64,000 nucleotides of DNA, from the NCBI RefSeq assembly GCF_025602895.1, contig NW_026516205.1, positions 1,302,001-1,366,000 on the forward strand. Direction: 5' to 3'. The notes below the pieces were generated by a model. That model saw only the letters and a list, made by a program, of their open reading frames with translations, did not search any database and was not told the DNA's origin. The stretch comes from Polychytrium aggregatum. Its lineage: Eukaryota > Chytridiomycota > Chytridiomycetes > Polychytriales. The position numbers and the translations under genes are program-made. Below are positions 42,476 to 55,600 of the stretch, in pieces (position 1 is the stretch's first letter; every line of letters starts with the position of its first letter).

Positions 42476-45400
42476 TCACGTCCTTTGGGAAATCGGAGTG
42501 GCGCTCATCACGCTCATCCTTTCGATGCTCGACGTAATCATGGCGATCCACTGTGAGGCCAGCTCCTCGTCGCCAGTCTCGACAAGGTAGGACTCTGCCA
42601 GCCAGGAGATCCGGAAGCACGATGGCTCCGCATTGGATGGGCCGATTGAAATCAGCGATAAGGGCGCCGATACTCCAGGTCTCTGCAGCGAACCAGCGTG
42701 GGTGAGAGATTCGGTGTATCAACATAGCGGTCCAGAAGCAGCAGCGGCACAGTTGGATAGCCGAATAGCGGTGGTCTATCAGCAGCCACAATGCTATCAG
42801 ACTCCCCCCCCCTCTCTCGCAAGACTCACCATGGCGTTGGGCTCGATGAATATCAAATACGGCTCTCGCGCAGGGATATAGCTGATCTTGACTGTCACCC
42901 AGCGAGAAAATATGCCGGCTTCCCGCTTCCAGCAAAATGTCTGACTGGGATTATCGCTCTATAATAGACAACAATCAATCCATGTCATCGGTGCCACTCC
43001 ACACTGGCCGTTTCGAGCTTATTGCATCAAAATTTGGTCGCCATAGCGTCCGGAGCACTTACACTCTTGGTCGACTCCGCTTGGGGCCAATCCCCACCGA
43101 CTTGATCCAGGTTGCTAATGCTGAGGTTGATGATGTCGTCTAAGGGGCTCCCAAACTGGGCTGTCAGAAAGGCCATGATGGTTGTCACGACCGTCGATGC
43201 GTGAAAGACAGCGATTCCGATCAGCTGGATGACAAGTCGGCTGATGGCCTTGATCCGCATAAAGGCGGCGTTCCAGTAGATTTGGGCGATGATCAAGACG
43301 CTGCAGATCACGATGTTGTACAGGGCGATTTCGATGTTGAGAGAGTCGCCCTTACTGGGTGGGGAGGAATGAGTGGCAGCGCGTAGAGCAATATGGTCAG
43401 ACACACAGCCATACAGAAATGCTGCAGTAAGGGCCAGCCTGGGTACTGCTCTGCAACGCGAATTCCGGCGAAACGAAAGCGAGAGCCTCAGAACACTTCC
43501 ACGGCTGCCCCAACTGTAGCAAACACGTCCGCTGGCTTGATGGCACTTGGACGACAGCACGATCGCAGCTCGGCGACCGCACGGCTGTACTCACTGGGCC
43601 GGAATACTCTTTGCTTTGCGTGCCATGATTGCTGTCGCCAGAAACAGGATGCCGTTTGCAGCATAGAGCGAGCCCGAGCTTGTCCAAAACACCTCCGGAG
43701 ACGATAAAAACGTGCATTGTGCGTACTCGGTCTGCAAAGTGAACACTGTCGTGACGGAGACTGGGTTGGCGAAGGTCCAGCCCACGAGCAGGATCTACGG
43801 GCGATAGGGAAACAAAGCAGTTTCAGCGACAGGATATCTGTGACACGGCGAGATCATGAGCGGGCTGGCCATGTGTGTTTGGGAGATTGATTTCCACGCA
43901 CCGACATGGCCGACGCTATGCCTAAGGTAACGCTCAGCAGCAACAGGTTCGGGATGAGATGGGCTTCAAGCTTCTTGTTGTCTGGAGGCCGGGCGAGCAA
44001 GCTGTCAGATAACGTTGGAGCCAACAGCGCCATGCCAAGCGAGTCACCCATCTTCACCTGATATCGTCCATACTCGATACGTTTTCACCAGAATGCCTGA
44101 CTATAATCAACGGCAAAACATGAATGGTTAGGACGGCTGCAGCAATGTCTGATGCATTTTGACACTCGCCCGAATGTTGGCTTAAAAACTGCTCGGTCAG
44201 ACATGGGGCAGCTGCAAAGAGATCACATAGTCGTGATGGAGATGTTTACCAACATCGCGCTGTGCCCGAGACTCAGGAACCACGGTTGGGAGATGCCTAT
44301 GAGATCAAATGATGATGGCGAGCGAGTCAAGAATCAGATGCAATGGTACCGATTGTCATCGGATGGATTTCCGCCACGATTCGAGTGGTGGCCGGCAACC
44401 TACAAGTCCACGGAGACGGCTCCAGCATGTATATAAGACCAGAAACCAGAACCAGAACTTCGCCAAACTGCCAGAGACATTTCCGTCAGTAATCGCAGCC
44501 AGGGAGAGGGGGGAAGGATTGACATTGGAGGCGCGATGCTGCAATCCGCCGAATCTTGCAAGCACTTGCATAAGCGCACCATCAAAATCGCATTCAGCAG
44601 TGGACTCTTCGACTTCATTAATGGCTTGTTTCGGTACACAAGGATGATGCCCATCGAGACCACAATCATGGTAAGAATGACGGCGTGTGTGACGAGAATG
44701 AATGTGGCCACTGGGTCGCCGTACAGTAGCTGGTCCTCGATATATGTTGGCATATCACTGGGGATGACTCCGTTGTAGAAGAGCGAGTTGATCAAATATT
44801 GTCCGGAGGATGACATGCTCAAATTTATGCTCGTTTGATTATATGTTCCGTAGACTATGTCTCCGAATTCCGTGTACCCGTAGAGCGTTCCGATCCTAAG
44901 AATAGCATATCATCAAGTTAGCGAGCTGAAGGTGTGGTCAGTGCAAGGTGTGTCTTGAGACGCTTCCGGCGTACGTGATAATATTGTGGTTGCTGTCGAA
45001 GCTGCAAAGCCAAAGTGGGAGCGCATGAGTGGCGTGCATGTCATGGGTTGGGCTACATGCACGATGCAGTATACCCACGCAATTGTACCACTGCATCCCG
45101 TGTACTGTGTCGCTGATATGTTTTGCGGAGTGCACTGTCCCGTTAGCGAGCCATTGTAAATTGCATTGGCTTCGAATCCGGTCTCGTTCACAATCTAGGG
45201 CATTGCCAAGACACGGATGAGATGGACAGAGCGAATTGGGGCAGATCGACTGAGCTGAGCAACACATTCGTCGCTTGGCAAGGGTCCCATGCCAGAGAAA
45301 CGAGTCAAAAGCAGGCATACCCGGTCCCATGTCAATAGAACCGCCATTGTAGCGTCGAAAGCATCAGATCCGCTACTATAAGGGTAGTTTATCAAATATT

Positions 45401-47473
45401 CACGTTGATCATTTGGGAGCTCGGCACTATCGCAGACATAAGGACAGATTGCGAGGGATTGAGTGTGAATGGGATATAGGTATAGCAGAGGGACTTGCGC
45501 TCGGTCTTTAGCAGTACAACGGATCAGACACCCGACTTTCGAGCTGCTGTTGCGACAAAGTCTTACCCCAATCGATTTTGTATGTAGTAATCATCGTGAC
45601 TATGGTATTCGAGACACTCTGTTGTGCTTTCGCCCGACTCCTGCGATGCGCGGTTCATGTTGCGTTTTATAAGAAAGACTTTGTGATCCATCGATGCGCC
45701 TTCCCAAGAGCCTAGCAGTTCCTGATACTGGCCAACCTACCACGCTGTAAGATGCGCGAATGAAGTTATGATATTGGGACTGAAACGCCTGTCGTCCGTA
45801 CTTTTGGATGGCTGTATCATTTGACAGATTTCCAAGTGGATTGAAGCTGATCCAGGCCTATAGGTACCGAGACTCGCGTTTAATGCAAAGTACGCAGCAT
45901 CATGGCGCAACACGATGCTGGGCGAGTCGATTCAATGCCACACACATAGTCGGGGCCGGCAAGCCCATAGGCGCTGATTCGAGAACAAAGAGACGGGTGG
46001 TTCGCAAGATTAGTGATGAGAGCATGCATTGGATCGTGGCCGATCGAGCAACGACCCACTTACGCTGCGCTGAAGTAGATATCGTCATTTAATACCGAGT
46101 CCGCTCTGTACCCATGATCAACATGCGATAACAGGGACTTGCATTAGTCATATTGGACATACGTCAAGTGACCAATGGCGATAGCGAAGGCGATGGTCGA
46201 TAGAGAAGGCGATGGTCGATAGAGATGGCGATGGTCGATACCATGATTCGCAGCGCCAGCATGTCTTGCACCCACAGTCACTGCAGTCCTCCTTCGGACA
46301 CAAAGCTCAAAGCGATCGCTTACATCAAAACGATGATCCGGGTTTCCAAGTTCCTCAGGATATCATACACAGGGGAGAGGGCGGCCATCACAGCGCTGCC
46401 GCTGGATGTATTGACGGAAGGAGCAAACTGGATTGCTGGGGGGGGGAGCAGTGGATCGTGAGTGACTGATGGTATTTGCACCGACAGTATCGTACAGCAA
46501 ACCAACACATCCGATTCATACTACGCTCCCCGGTCGATTTATTGGCGCATGCGATGACCCACCTACCTTGGGTTGTCAATATGGTCATGTTGTATAGAAC
46601 TGCTGCTTCAAGGGCCAGATTGAGCGACGACAGCGACATCGAGTCCATGGTATACAGAATCGAGATCCTTTTCCATCCAAGGCCATTGGCTATCGTCATC
46701 AATCCACTTGATACACCCCTTTACGATGTCAGGCGAGAGTCAGCGAGATACCGTCAGCCACGAATCCCTCTATCCATGATCGCCGAGTGATGGTGCGCGT
46801 GAGATACCGACATGAACACCATCCTCAGGAAGGTGCTGTAATGAACTGGATCCGAGAGCGAGGCGTCGCCGCATGAGAGGCAGAGATGCGGAATCTGGTG
46901 GTGCGAGAGGTGGTATGCCCAGTTGCTTAGCGGGCTTGTGCAGATGGTCCTCACAGGTACTTTGCCGACTCGCCTCAGGCGCTATGGTGTCCGTTGCAGT
47001 ATTTGACCAGATGCTGTTTGGCACTCACGCCGTAGTATGAGCTGACGGCAGCGGAATGAATGTTCATCGGGCTGACCACGTCCCCGATCACCATGGCCAA
47101 GTTGCCCATCTCGTGGAGATCGTTGACGGCGATCGCCTTAACAGAGAGGGAGGGTCAATATTGTGGCCGAGGCTCACGCTTGGCCATGAGCAAGCCGCAG
47201 CCCGCTCGTCTGGCCGTTGCGACATTCCGGCTCGCTGCCCGGGATCCATTGTCGTCGTCGCTCGGTTTGACAACACGCGATTCGCAGGATTCGCACCGCT
47301 TTCCCCCAGTTCGCAGAGGCATTTTGCACGACCAGATGGATGGTTGCATCGCGCATTAGCGATGAGCTGTTGTTGATATGGTCGACGGCAATCATGGCCC
47401 CGAGCTGGGCCATATATGCATATTCCAGAAGCATCCAGTTCGGCCATGGACTCAATATAAAGCCGACAGTGAG
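42476..47473 (-). CDS. Class C (GABA-B/mGluR-like) GPCR with C-terminal PH-like domain; signal exon not found
   Basis: A many-exon receptor gene. The first recognised exon (47473 to about 47290) opens a periplasmic-binding-like ligand domain (LTVGFILSPWPNW...AQLGAMIAVDHINN). Exons with NLAMVIGDVVSPMNIHSAAV and DIVKGCIKWMMTIANGLGWK match that fold. A juxtamembrane part is rich in Asn-X-Ser/Thr sites. TM1 lies in the exon at about 44890-44640 (TFILVTHAVILTMIVVSMGI). SQPWFLSLGHSAML (about 44290) matches class C TM3. Later exons hold hydrophobic spans at about 43990-43905, 43795-43600 and 43350-43140. The last two exons (about 42935-42830 and 42697-42476) encode FCWKREAGIFSRWVTVKI and SYLVETGDEELASQWIAMI, resembling the first strands and the C-terminal helix of a PH domain. 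The N-terminal signal peptide exon and several small exons are unresolved. Confidence 0.8.
46186..46240. repeat. Roughly 18-base tandem repeat in GPCR gene intron
   Basis: Three imperfect copies of a GGCGATGGTCGATAGAGA unit inside an intron of the class C receptor gene. Confidence 0.7.
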
Positions 47474-47986
47474 CTGCAGAGGCAAGTCCGTCAGTTAGCG
47501 CTGCAATGCCCAGACAAAGGACTCAGACTGCGAGAGGCCGACTCGGTCATAGGGCGGAGTCGAAAGCGTGAACGCTCGATGGACACACGTTATACTTGGT
47601 CTTGTCATAGGAGCGCATCGTGGCAATTGATCCGTGGCCGCCGTCGAGAGCCTATGGCCGGGCGTGGCGAGACGAACGGCTGCTCTGGGATGCCGCGCGA
47701 GGCGAAGACATCCTCAGGTTCGCAAGTACCGCCGCACGGAAGCCGCACTGCAGAGGAGCCGGCGGATCTGGCGGCCCAGAGGCCAATCATGCTGCCCCGA
47801 CGGCCCTCGATCGAATCCGCTCGATCGAATCCGCTCGATCGGTTTCGCAGTCCAGGGCCGCCAGAATCCATGGCCGCTCACGTGCGAACTCGGCAAACAC
47901 CAGCAATCCCTGGTCGCCGACTTTTGCCCGGCCTTGTCTGCAGATCTCGCTAGACAAGTAGTTTTCGCCTCGTCTTCCATCAAACC
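47474..47986. other. Divergent region, GPCR and SDR gene
   Basis: Should contain the missing signal-peptide exon of the receptor and the SDR promoter. Frames on both strands show no recognisable signal peptide. A short direct repeat (CGATCGAATCCGCT) occurs near 47806-47835. Confidence 0.4.
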
Positions 47987-49695
47987 ATGTCGAGCTGGGC
48001 CATCGTGATCGGAGCCGGACCTGGTCTGGGTGCGGCTCTTGCCAAGCGCTTTGCCCGAGAGGGATGCCATGTCGCCCTGCTCGCCAGAAACGCTGGTATG
48101 ATGATGCCGAGCTCCGACTCTCACCGACCGTCACAGACGTCCGTCTGCCCCCTATCGCCTGTGCAGAGATGGCGCATTTCTTGTCTCGGATTGCTGATGG
48201 CCTCTCTTGCGGCACTGATCCAGAGCGACTCACGTCCCTCCAGAAGCAAATTGTATCTGCCGGCGGCCAGGTGAGGCAGAAATATGCTCCTCGGACACAC
48301 AACACTCCCGCAGATGCTAACCATGATGCGGGGCAACCAGGCCACGCCCTTTGCGTGTGATGTGACCAGCAAGGAGGACGTCGACCGAGCTTTTGGGCTG
48401 ATGAAGGAGCAGTTCCAGCAAAACCGTCTCGAGGTGGCCGTCTACAGTAAGCATCGCAATCCCGCTGGCGATGCCCTTGGCCAAAACCCATGGACTCTTT
48501 GCCCATCCATGGAGCCACACTTGCAAGCACTCACAAGCACCCACAAACGCTAACATATGCTCCTCATCCACACAGACACTGCGGCGTTCTCAATGTCCCC
48601 GTTCTTGTCGATTTCTCCCGAAAAATTCGGTAGGACAACGCGTTCAGCCAACGTCAGCACCCTATTGCCAGCGCTGCTCTTGCTCAAGCAGCGAGCTTTC
48701 GGACAATGATGCTGATGGTGGTGGTGGCTTGCGACGGAGCGCCAATGCAACCAAGCCCTGATTCGGTATTTGTGCGGCTGGCGCCTTGATCAGAGAGCGA
48801 CTGGAAAACCATGACACTGGGAGCGTTCCTGTGCTCACAGAAGATTGTCGATCTGATGGCCAAGCAGAACCACGGGACGGTAAGCGGGGATACCGCACTC
48901 TTGCATCTGCTGCATCTGCTGCATCTGCTGCACGGTGTCCTCACTCTGATAGGTCCAGCGCGAGTTCGGATCCTGGCAAGCAGCCCTACACTCGGCTTGC
49001 TAACTGCGTTGACTTGATCGCACCCAGCTCATCTTCACCGGAGCTACGGCCTCGGTTCGTGGAAGTTCGGGATTCGCCAGCATGGCTTCCGCCAAGTTCG
49101 GGCTGCGAGCGCTGTCGCAAAGCCTCAGCCGCGAGTTTCATCCGCAAGGCATTCATGTTGCGCATGTGGTATGGACGGGCTCTGAGATGGCCCAGCACCG
49201 GTCCAGCAGCGATCCCTTGATCGGGTCATGTTGTGTGATGCTTGTTGGATGGTACTTGACAGCTCGCTGGCTCCGGATGAGTCTCGTTACTGACGGTATG
49301 CTCTGTTGTGTAGATCATCGACGGCTACATTGACACCGAGCAGTGAGTACCGCATGTTCGATGGGCGGCTTATGAGCGGTGATGCAGCGATGCGGTGACT
49401 GTGATTGATGTTCGCTGAAACAAACCACGCATCCATCGGCAGACTCAACAAGACCTTTGGTCCCGGCGAGCCCGGCACTCGATTGGACACCGACGCCATC
49501 GCCAACGAGTTCTGGAGTAAGCCTCGTCCATTTGCATGCATGTTTCCATGACAGCGACCCCGCCATCATGCCGTGGATCTGCCATCTCATATCGTCTCAA
49601 TTGCCATAACGGCCGCTATCACAGATCTTCACAGCCAGGACCGCTCGACCTGGACCCAAGAGCTGGACCTCAGACCGTTCTCTGAGAGCTTCTGA
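47987..49695 (+). CDS. Short-chain dehydrogenase/reductase family protein
   Basis: Several exons. The first encodes MSSWAIVIGAGPGLGAALAKRFAREGCHVALLARN, a Rossmann nucleotide-binding start with GAGPGLG in place of the usual TGxxxGxG. Later exons give PFACDVTSKEDVDRAF, then NTAAFSMSPFLSIS in the NNAG position. GAFLCSQKIVDLMAKQNHGT and LIFTGATASVRGSSGFASMASAKFGLRALSQ follow: the catalytic Tyr position of YxxxK appears to be Met or Ser (ASMASAK), with Lys kept. C-terminal exons read DTEQ...LDTDAIANEFW and then NLHSQDRSTWTQELDLRPF to the TGA at 49695. The loss of the Tyr may make it a non-canonical SDR. The substrate is unknown. Confidence 0.8.
48899..48931 (+). repeat. CTGCTGCAT 9-base repeat in SDR intron
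   Basis: Three to four copies of GCATCTGCT in the intron between the exons ending near 48880 and starting near 49030. Confidence 0.65.
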
Positions 49696-50033
49696 CCAAA
49701 CTGGCCTCAGTCCGAGTAAGAGCGCCGCAAACAGCATCGGGCCGTCGACTGGCTCTATCTCAATATGAGCGTATTCAACGGCAGGCTTGGAAGAACACAG
49801 TCCAACCCTGGAGCCGGAGCGATGGCCTTGAGCAAAGATGGGGGTGGTGAGAATGGACCTGACATGCACCGGGCGCAATCCATATTGCGCAAACGGTGCG
49901 GCCAGTAGGGGAACAGGAACAGTGGGCCCATGAAATCGCTGAAGGGACTCTATAGTGATCCAAAACCAACTGGGACATGAGTGGCCACACGTGCCGGAGG
50001 AAGAGGCTCGAGGGGGCCGCCGCCAAAGCACCG
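49696..50033. other. Convergent intergenic region, SDR and ZFPL1
   Basis: About 340 bases between opposing stop codons. Open frames exist but no motif is seen; it should hold both 3' ends. Confidence 0.45.
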
Positions 50034-52117
50034 CTATTCTGAACCGGTGCTATCAGCGACGATGTTGCCAGCGGCCGCGGATTGGCGCACCCAGTAGGCG
50101 CGCAGAACGAGGATGAGGACGGCGACCAGGAGGAAGTAAATGATGGCGCGCTTGATGGTGAAATGGCGGACGTTGGATAGGTCCCTGTGGTTCAGCAAGG
50201 GCAGCCTGGTGAGTCCTTGCTGAGACGGAGAGCCGCCACAGGCAGTGACAGCCAAGCAAGGGCAATGATGGCGACGGCAACGAGCTCGGTTCGTCAACTA
50301 CCCACCAGTCCTGAAGGCCGAGAGAGGCCAGGAGACCCTGTGACTTTGTTCCGTACTTGTCATCATCGCCATCGCTGATGTGCGACAGAGAGAGCCTCGT
50401 AAGTGGTTGGCACAAATTCAGCGCATTGACTGCAAACCTGAGACACCGCAGTGAGTCACCTACCGCAGCCGGTTCCGCGAGGGTTTCTTGGCAAGAGGCT
50501 GGACACCTGCAAGTTCGTTCGGTATCAGTCCATTGGCAATGGCACTATGCAGATGCTGTCGGCGGCAGCCAGAGCTGGGGAGGGGGAGCATCCGCCCTAC
50601 CTGTGGTAATAAAGGTCGATACTCCATCGCTAAACGTCGAGCTTTGCGGGGCGCTGGGGACGCTCGCAGGCGGGTAGGTCTGTGGAGCCGGGGTCGTAGC
50701 CGGGGTTGAGGGCAAGGTCCCGGTCGGGCCAGCACTCTTGGGTGCGCTGCTAGATGAGGTAACTTCCTTGGGGAACTCGGTCATCACATAGGGCTGGGCA
50801 TGGTTGGCAAATCGGTGAGTCGGCAGCCTAGCACGTCCGTCCTGGAAGGTCGGCGCTCCACGAATACACATACACGGACGGCCAAGCAACGATCCTACGA
50901 TCTGGATACTCACAACTCGCTTCGGAGCAACATGCTCGGCCCATTTGCAGCTGGCAAACGTGGCGCGGACATCGTTGGCGATCTGGCCGGTCATGTTCTC
51001 GGCGGGGATGATGGGAGCCTGTCGACAGGGTGCGGCAGACATCGCATAAATGTCGGTTACAGCGACTCGCCCAGAGAGACGCTCGGGTTGGAGACGTCTC
51101 CGGCAGGAACCTGCACAGAGACTCGTGGGGATTGCCAGAGTCTGCTGATGCGGCCACATCCACAATCCGGCACAGATCGACTGCGGCATCGCAACCACGC
51201 TGATCAGCATCTTGATGCGGAGAAGGCGCTTACATGGCAGGCTGGGCAGGCGTATCCAGCGGCAGCCGTGTGCTCGGGGAGCTTATCGCACATAGTCTTG
51301 ATGCAGTCCACATGGAAGAGGTCTTTGACGACGCAGCCCATCTATCAGCTGTCAAGCTTGGCTCCAAAGCGATGCCTTCGATCCACGGACAGTCGGCCCC
51401 CAAGCGACAGGCGATCAACTCACCCAGGCACGTTAGCCGAACCAACTCTCCTTGATCCAGAGCCCCCGAGCAGATGGCACAGACAGGGTCATAGTCGCTA
51501 TCTTGCAGCCATTGAAGATACGACCGGACTAGCCCATTCCAGGACGCGATGGAGGAAACACCAGCGGGTTGGATTAGCGCTGATGACCTGGTGTGGGTGC
51601 TCGAGCAGGACCACAGGATACTCCCGGCGCTCGCAAGAAGCAGCCCCATCTTCATCCTGTTCGATATGCCAAGGCCGGCAAGGACAGACTTCCACCACAT
51701 ACCAACACACTTTGAGCCGATATCCGGCAAGGCAGACCGATAGATCGGATCAAAGGACCAAAGGCGTTGTTCGCACGAGAGGTAGTCCACAGGCCAGATC
51801 GTTAGAAGGAAGGATATATGCCCGGCGCTCGCTCGATAGCCTCCAGATGGCAAGAGTCACTGGTGGTGTGCTGGCGCTGATGCGTCACCGACGCTGCTAG
51901 AGGACAGCGGCTGTACCTTTGGATGATCCGTGACGATGCATTTTTCGCAGACATTCTTCCTGTGCTCAAAGCAGACTGGACGGGCGACGGAGCCAAATGT
52001 CCGTCAGTGCATCGAGCAGAAGCATTGATCAGCGTAGCGAGCGCGACGGGAGACCAGAACAGCCGCTTCGAAGCACCTACATAGATTGGTTACGGTTCTG
52101 CACTTGCACAGGCCCAT
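50034..52117 (-). CDS. ZFPL1-like Golgi zinc-finger membrane protein
   Basis: Homologue of zinc finger protein-like 1, a cis-Golgi membrane protein with N-terminal cytosolic zinc domains and a C-terminal anchor. Exon 1 (52117 to about 52077) encodes MGLCKCRTVTNL. Exon 2 (about 51975-51917) gives CFEHRKNVCEKCIVTDHPK. Exon 3 (about 51550-51430) has VRSYLQWLQDSDYDPVCAIC. Exon 4 (about 51345-51240) has DLFHVDCIKTMCDKLPEHT and YACPAC, so the Cys/His pattern of the B-box-like and RING-like fingers is kept. A Ser/Pro/Thr-rich linker follows. DDDKYGTKSQGLLASLG, the conserved pre-anchor motif, then leads to a hydrophobic span (AIIYFLLVAVLILVLRAYWV). The stop is at 50034. It shares an upstream region with the TUL1-like gene. 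Confidence 0.88.
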
Positions 52118-52615
52118 GGTGACTCGGACGGCTGACGGATCAAGCGAGATCAAGGAAAAGGGGGGGGGCGCTGGTCGCAGATGGACAGGCCGATGCAAGC
52201 GAGCCGGCACAGGGGATGCGGGCGACGGAGATGCGGGCAAGGAGAGAGGCACGGCCAAAGGGCTGCTGGGCGGCGGCGCCTCTCATCGGCTCGCTGTCCA
52301 CACGGGCGATCGCATTGGACTTGCATCTCGCCGCCTGCGATTCACATCCGATTTCGCTGCCCGAGCTTTGCAGGCTGGACAGAGCAGTCCGGGCCCGACG
52401 ACCTCAGCGACAGACTTTGGACGGCGCCGCCTCAACGACACCGCCTGAGCACACACCCTGAACGACACAATCAACCGGCGTCAGCATCTGGCTCTGTTCC
52501 AGCCCGAGACTGCATCCACGTCAGCACCACATCTGCATCTGCATCTGCATCTGCATCTGCATCTGCACCACCACACCGCTCCATCCGCTCTCATCGCAGC
52601 CCCAAGCCTGCAGCC
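52118..52615. promoter_or_regulatory. Shared divergent promoter region, ZFPL1 and TUL1
   Basis: Only 498 bases separate the two start codons. The TUL1 side holds a CTGCAT hexamer array (52531-52568). A GGGGGGGG tract lies near 52160. No TATA box was recognised. Confidence 0.5.
52531..52568 (+). repeat. CTGCAT hexanucleotide repeat
   Basis: Six copies of the hexamer ATCTGC in tandem, about 50 bases upstream of the TUL1 start codon, probably in the 5' UTR. Confidence 0.85.
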
Positions 52616-55600
52616 ATGTCGCGGACGAGGACAATCGCCTTGCTCTTGACGGTCTTTGCCATTCTGTTCTTCCTCGATCCGTCGGGCAAGAGAGATGTCA
52701 TCCCGACGAAAACCCTTCTCGAGCGCCATCGAAACCAGTCCGTGCTTCTCGACGGACTGCATTTCAATACAACGGTACGGGCCGCTCCACACAATCCACT
52801 GGCCCTGCATGCGATGGGGCCACAGCTCTAATCGTTCTCGCTTGGCTTTGCATTCCAGTCCAATTTCAGGGAAATCGAGGATGAGCTGAGTCGGCTCTTC
52901 AATCTCTCGACACACGAGTTGCCTCATGCGTTTTACAAGAATGTCACCGGCTTCTTCAAAGGTGGGTCTCATTCGCTGTTGCACAGCCATGTCCTATTTC
53001 CATCTCGTTCTGCGCATCGGCTTGATGCTCTCGATGGCCGCATATTCTCGATGGCCACATACTTTCCATTCGCCGGCCGCATGGATAGAGCCTCATCCCA
53101 TGCTCGTTCTGGCTTTGGCTTCGTTGTGCTGGCAACGAATGGCTGTGGATCGACAGGCCGCTGGGAAGTCGCAGCCTTGAATGAGACTCTGCGGAGCCCG
53201 GACTTCAACCAAACGCTTGCCACACAGCGCCGCGGCGACTTCAATTTCAACGACGTCGGAATGCTCACCTACCATCTGCGGGCCAACGAAACCACCGTGC
53301 CCTCGATTCGGATGCTGGAGGGAAATCTTTGGCTTGAAAATGGACGCACGAGCGGAGGCGGCCTGGAGATTTTCGTCTATGGTCTCCATTTCATCAACGA
53401 AGGAGCCGTTTACCTGACTGGGGCCGCCGACGGGTAGGCTTGCTCGAAGCCGGGCCGCGCTGAGCAGCGATAGGATGTGGGCTGCTGTGACGATTGATCG
53501 CAGGACAGGCCGGAAGCGCATCCTAACTGTTTCTGACCCACCAGGGCGATGCCTCCGTTGATCGAGCTGCCCCGGATGATGCAAACCAACGCAAGCTTTG
53601 CTGCAGCCCTGAATGCAACCATTGGGATCAACAACTACTACATTGGCGTTCTGGAAAACGAGCTGCTCGAGAATGAGAAAGATGAACAAGAAGGTAGACC
53701 GAGGGCGCTTTGATGTGCTCTATCCAGTGCACACGCTCAGGAGAGGCATCCTGGCGCCGTGGTGATGCAGTGAACTAACGGCATCGGCAGTGGAGCGATC
53801 GTCGTCTTCCACCAAGTGCCAGTTCAGCGTCTTTATGCAGATCCGGCCTGTACCGCACATCGTCAACCAGAGCGACATCGATGCCCTCGAGCAAGGTGAG
53901 TGAACCGGCAGACTCGATGCAATCGGATGACCCCTGCTTTCCCGTCCTTGGACACATTTCTGTCTATGTGCATGTGTCCTGGAGCGACAGCCTTGACCAC
54001 AGGCAGCACCTTGCCCTGGATGTATGCTCACCATCGCCCATGGCTGTGTCTTGAACCAGAGCTGTGGAACCCTGAGGGCATATCGACCATCCGCCCTCCA
54101 GCACTTATATCAAAGTCGCTGGTCTATAGCCCCGACTGTGGGATCCTGCTGAGTGCATCCAAGTCCAAGGGCGTCAAGATCGAAGTATATCATAGAAAGG
54201 CTGTCAACTACACGATATTTGCCACAATCGTGGTTCTCGCCGAGTTGTATCTGACCATCAAGCAGATGGACTACACAAGCTCGCAGTCTGTGAGTATTCC
54301 ACCGATACACTGCAGCTCCCGTCAGATGGATACCTGCGGTTCAGAATCAGCAGCGTGGGTGCGTCGGCTCCGCAACGACCATCTATCTGACTCTGTCACT
54401 GCATCAATCTCCAGGCGCTCTCGAAGGTCTCCTTGATCTCGATTGGAATGCAGTCGGTCATCGACGCGTACTTTTGTCTCATCCATTTGTTCACGGCGAT
54501 ATTGATTCGTAAGCACTCCGATCCGTCGTCGATGTCGGTCGCATTGCCAATGTCTAGCAACCCACCATGGCAGTTGGAGCATGGCTTGTTGTCGTTGCGG
54601 GACATTGGTGCAGTGACTGAGCCTCTGTTATTTGCCACTTTCAGCCCAGCTCTTCTTGCCCTTTGCTACCGTCGGATTTCTCAAATTTGCGCTGTTTTCG
54701 CTGTTTGAGATGCGATATCTGCTCATCATTTCTCGCGCTCAGCGGCGCGAGAATGACGACTCTATACTGGGTATCCTGTACTCTCAGTTTTGTAAGCCAA
54801 ACCTTAAACACCCCCTACGATCGGATGCAAGCATGTTTCGGCACACGTGTATCCGTCGCAGGCCTCTCCTGAGTCGTACTGGTTCTAACGCTCGCCTCTT
54901 CCGTCTGCTGTAGCGATATACATGTTTTTGGGGCTCTTCGTGGTGTACCAGTTTACCTCCAAGTTTCCAATCCTGATCGCCGTCCTTGGTTTCTTTTCGT
55001 ACTCGTTTTGGATCCCGCAGATCGTCCTGTAAGATCCTCACCGCCGAGAATCCCCTGTCGACCTCGTCCGCCGCCGACGCATCAGACTCTTGGACTCGCA
55101 CACTCACCCTATGCGCTTCCATTTCTGTTTCCCTGACCTTGGCCAATCGGCTCACCTCGTCGGCCGATCGATATGGAACCGATAGCAACATCATGCGCAA
55201 CTCCAGACGACCGTATCTCACAGAGTACATCGTTGGGGTATCCCTCTTGCGTCTGGCAATACCGCTATACGCTTTTGGCTGTTCTCGGAGCATTGTTAGC
55301 TATACGGAAACGTACTGGTGGACACTACTGTTCTTTGCTGGCTACGTATCCGTCCAAGTCGCCGTCTTGGTTGCTCAGGATCGATTTGGGCCTCGCTCGT
55401 TCTTCCCCGAACATGTAAGTAGCTCATCCGGGAAATCTGGCTTGGCGCAAAAGTCGCAGGTCGGCCGTGGTTGTGTGTGAGCAAGTATGCCCAAGGTCGC
55501 AAGGGCAGGAGGAGCCGTGCTGGAGCAGAGGATGGGTGCTTGCAGCTCAGCTTGACTTTGGCAGAGTGCGCTCGACACGGTGCGTGGGAGAATACAGCCG

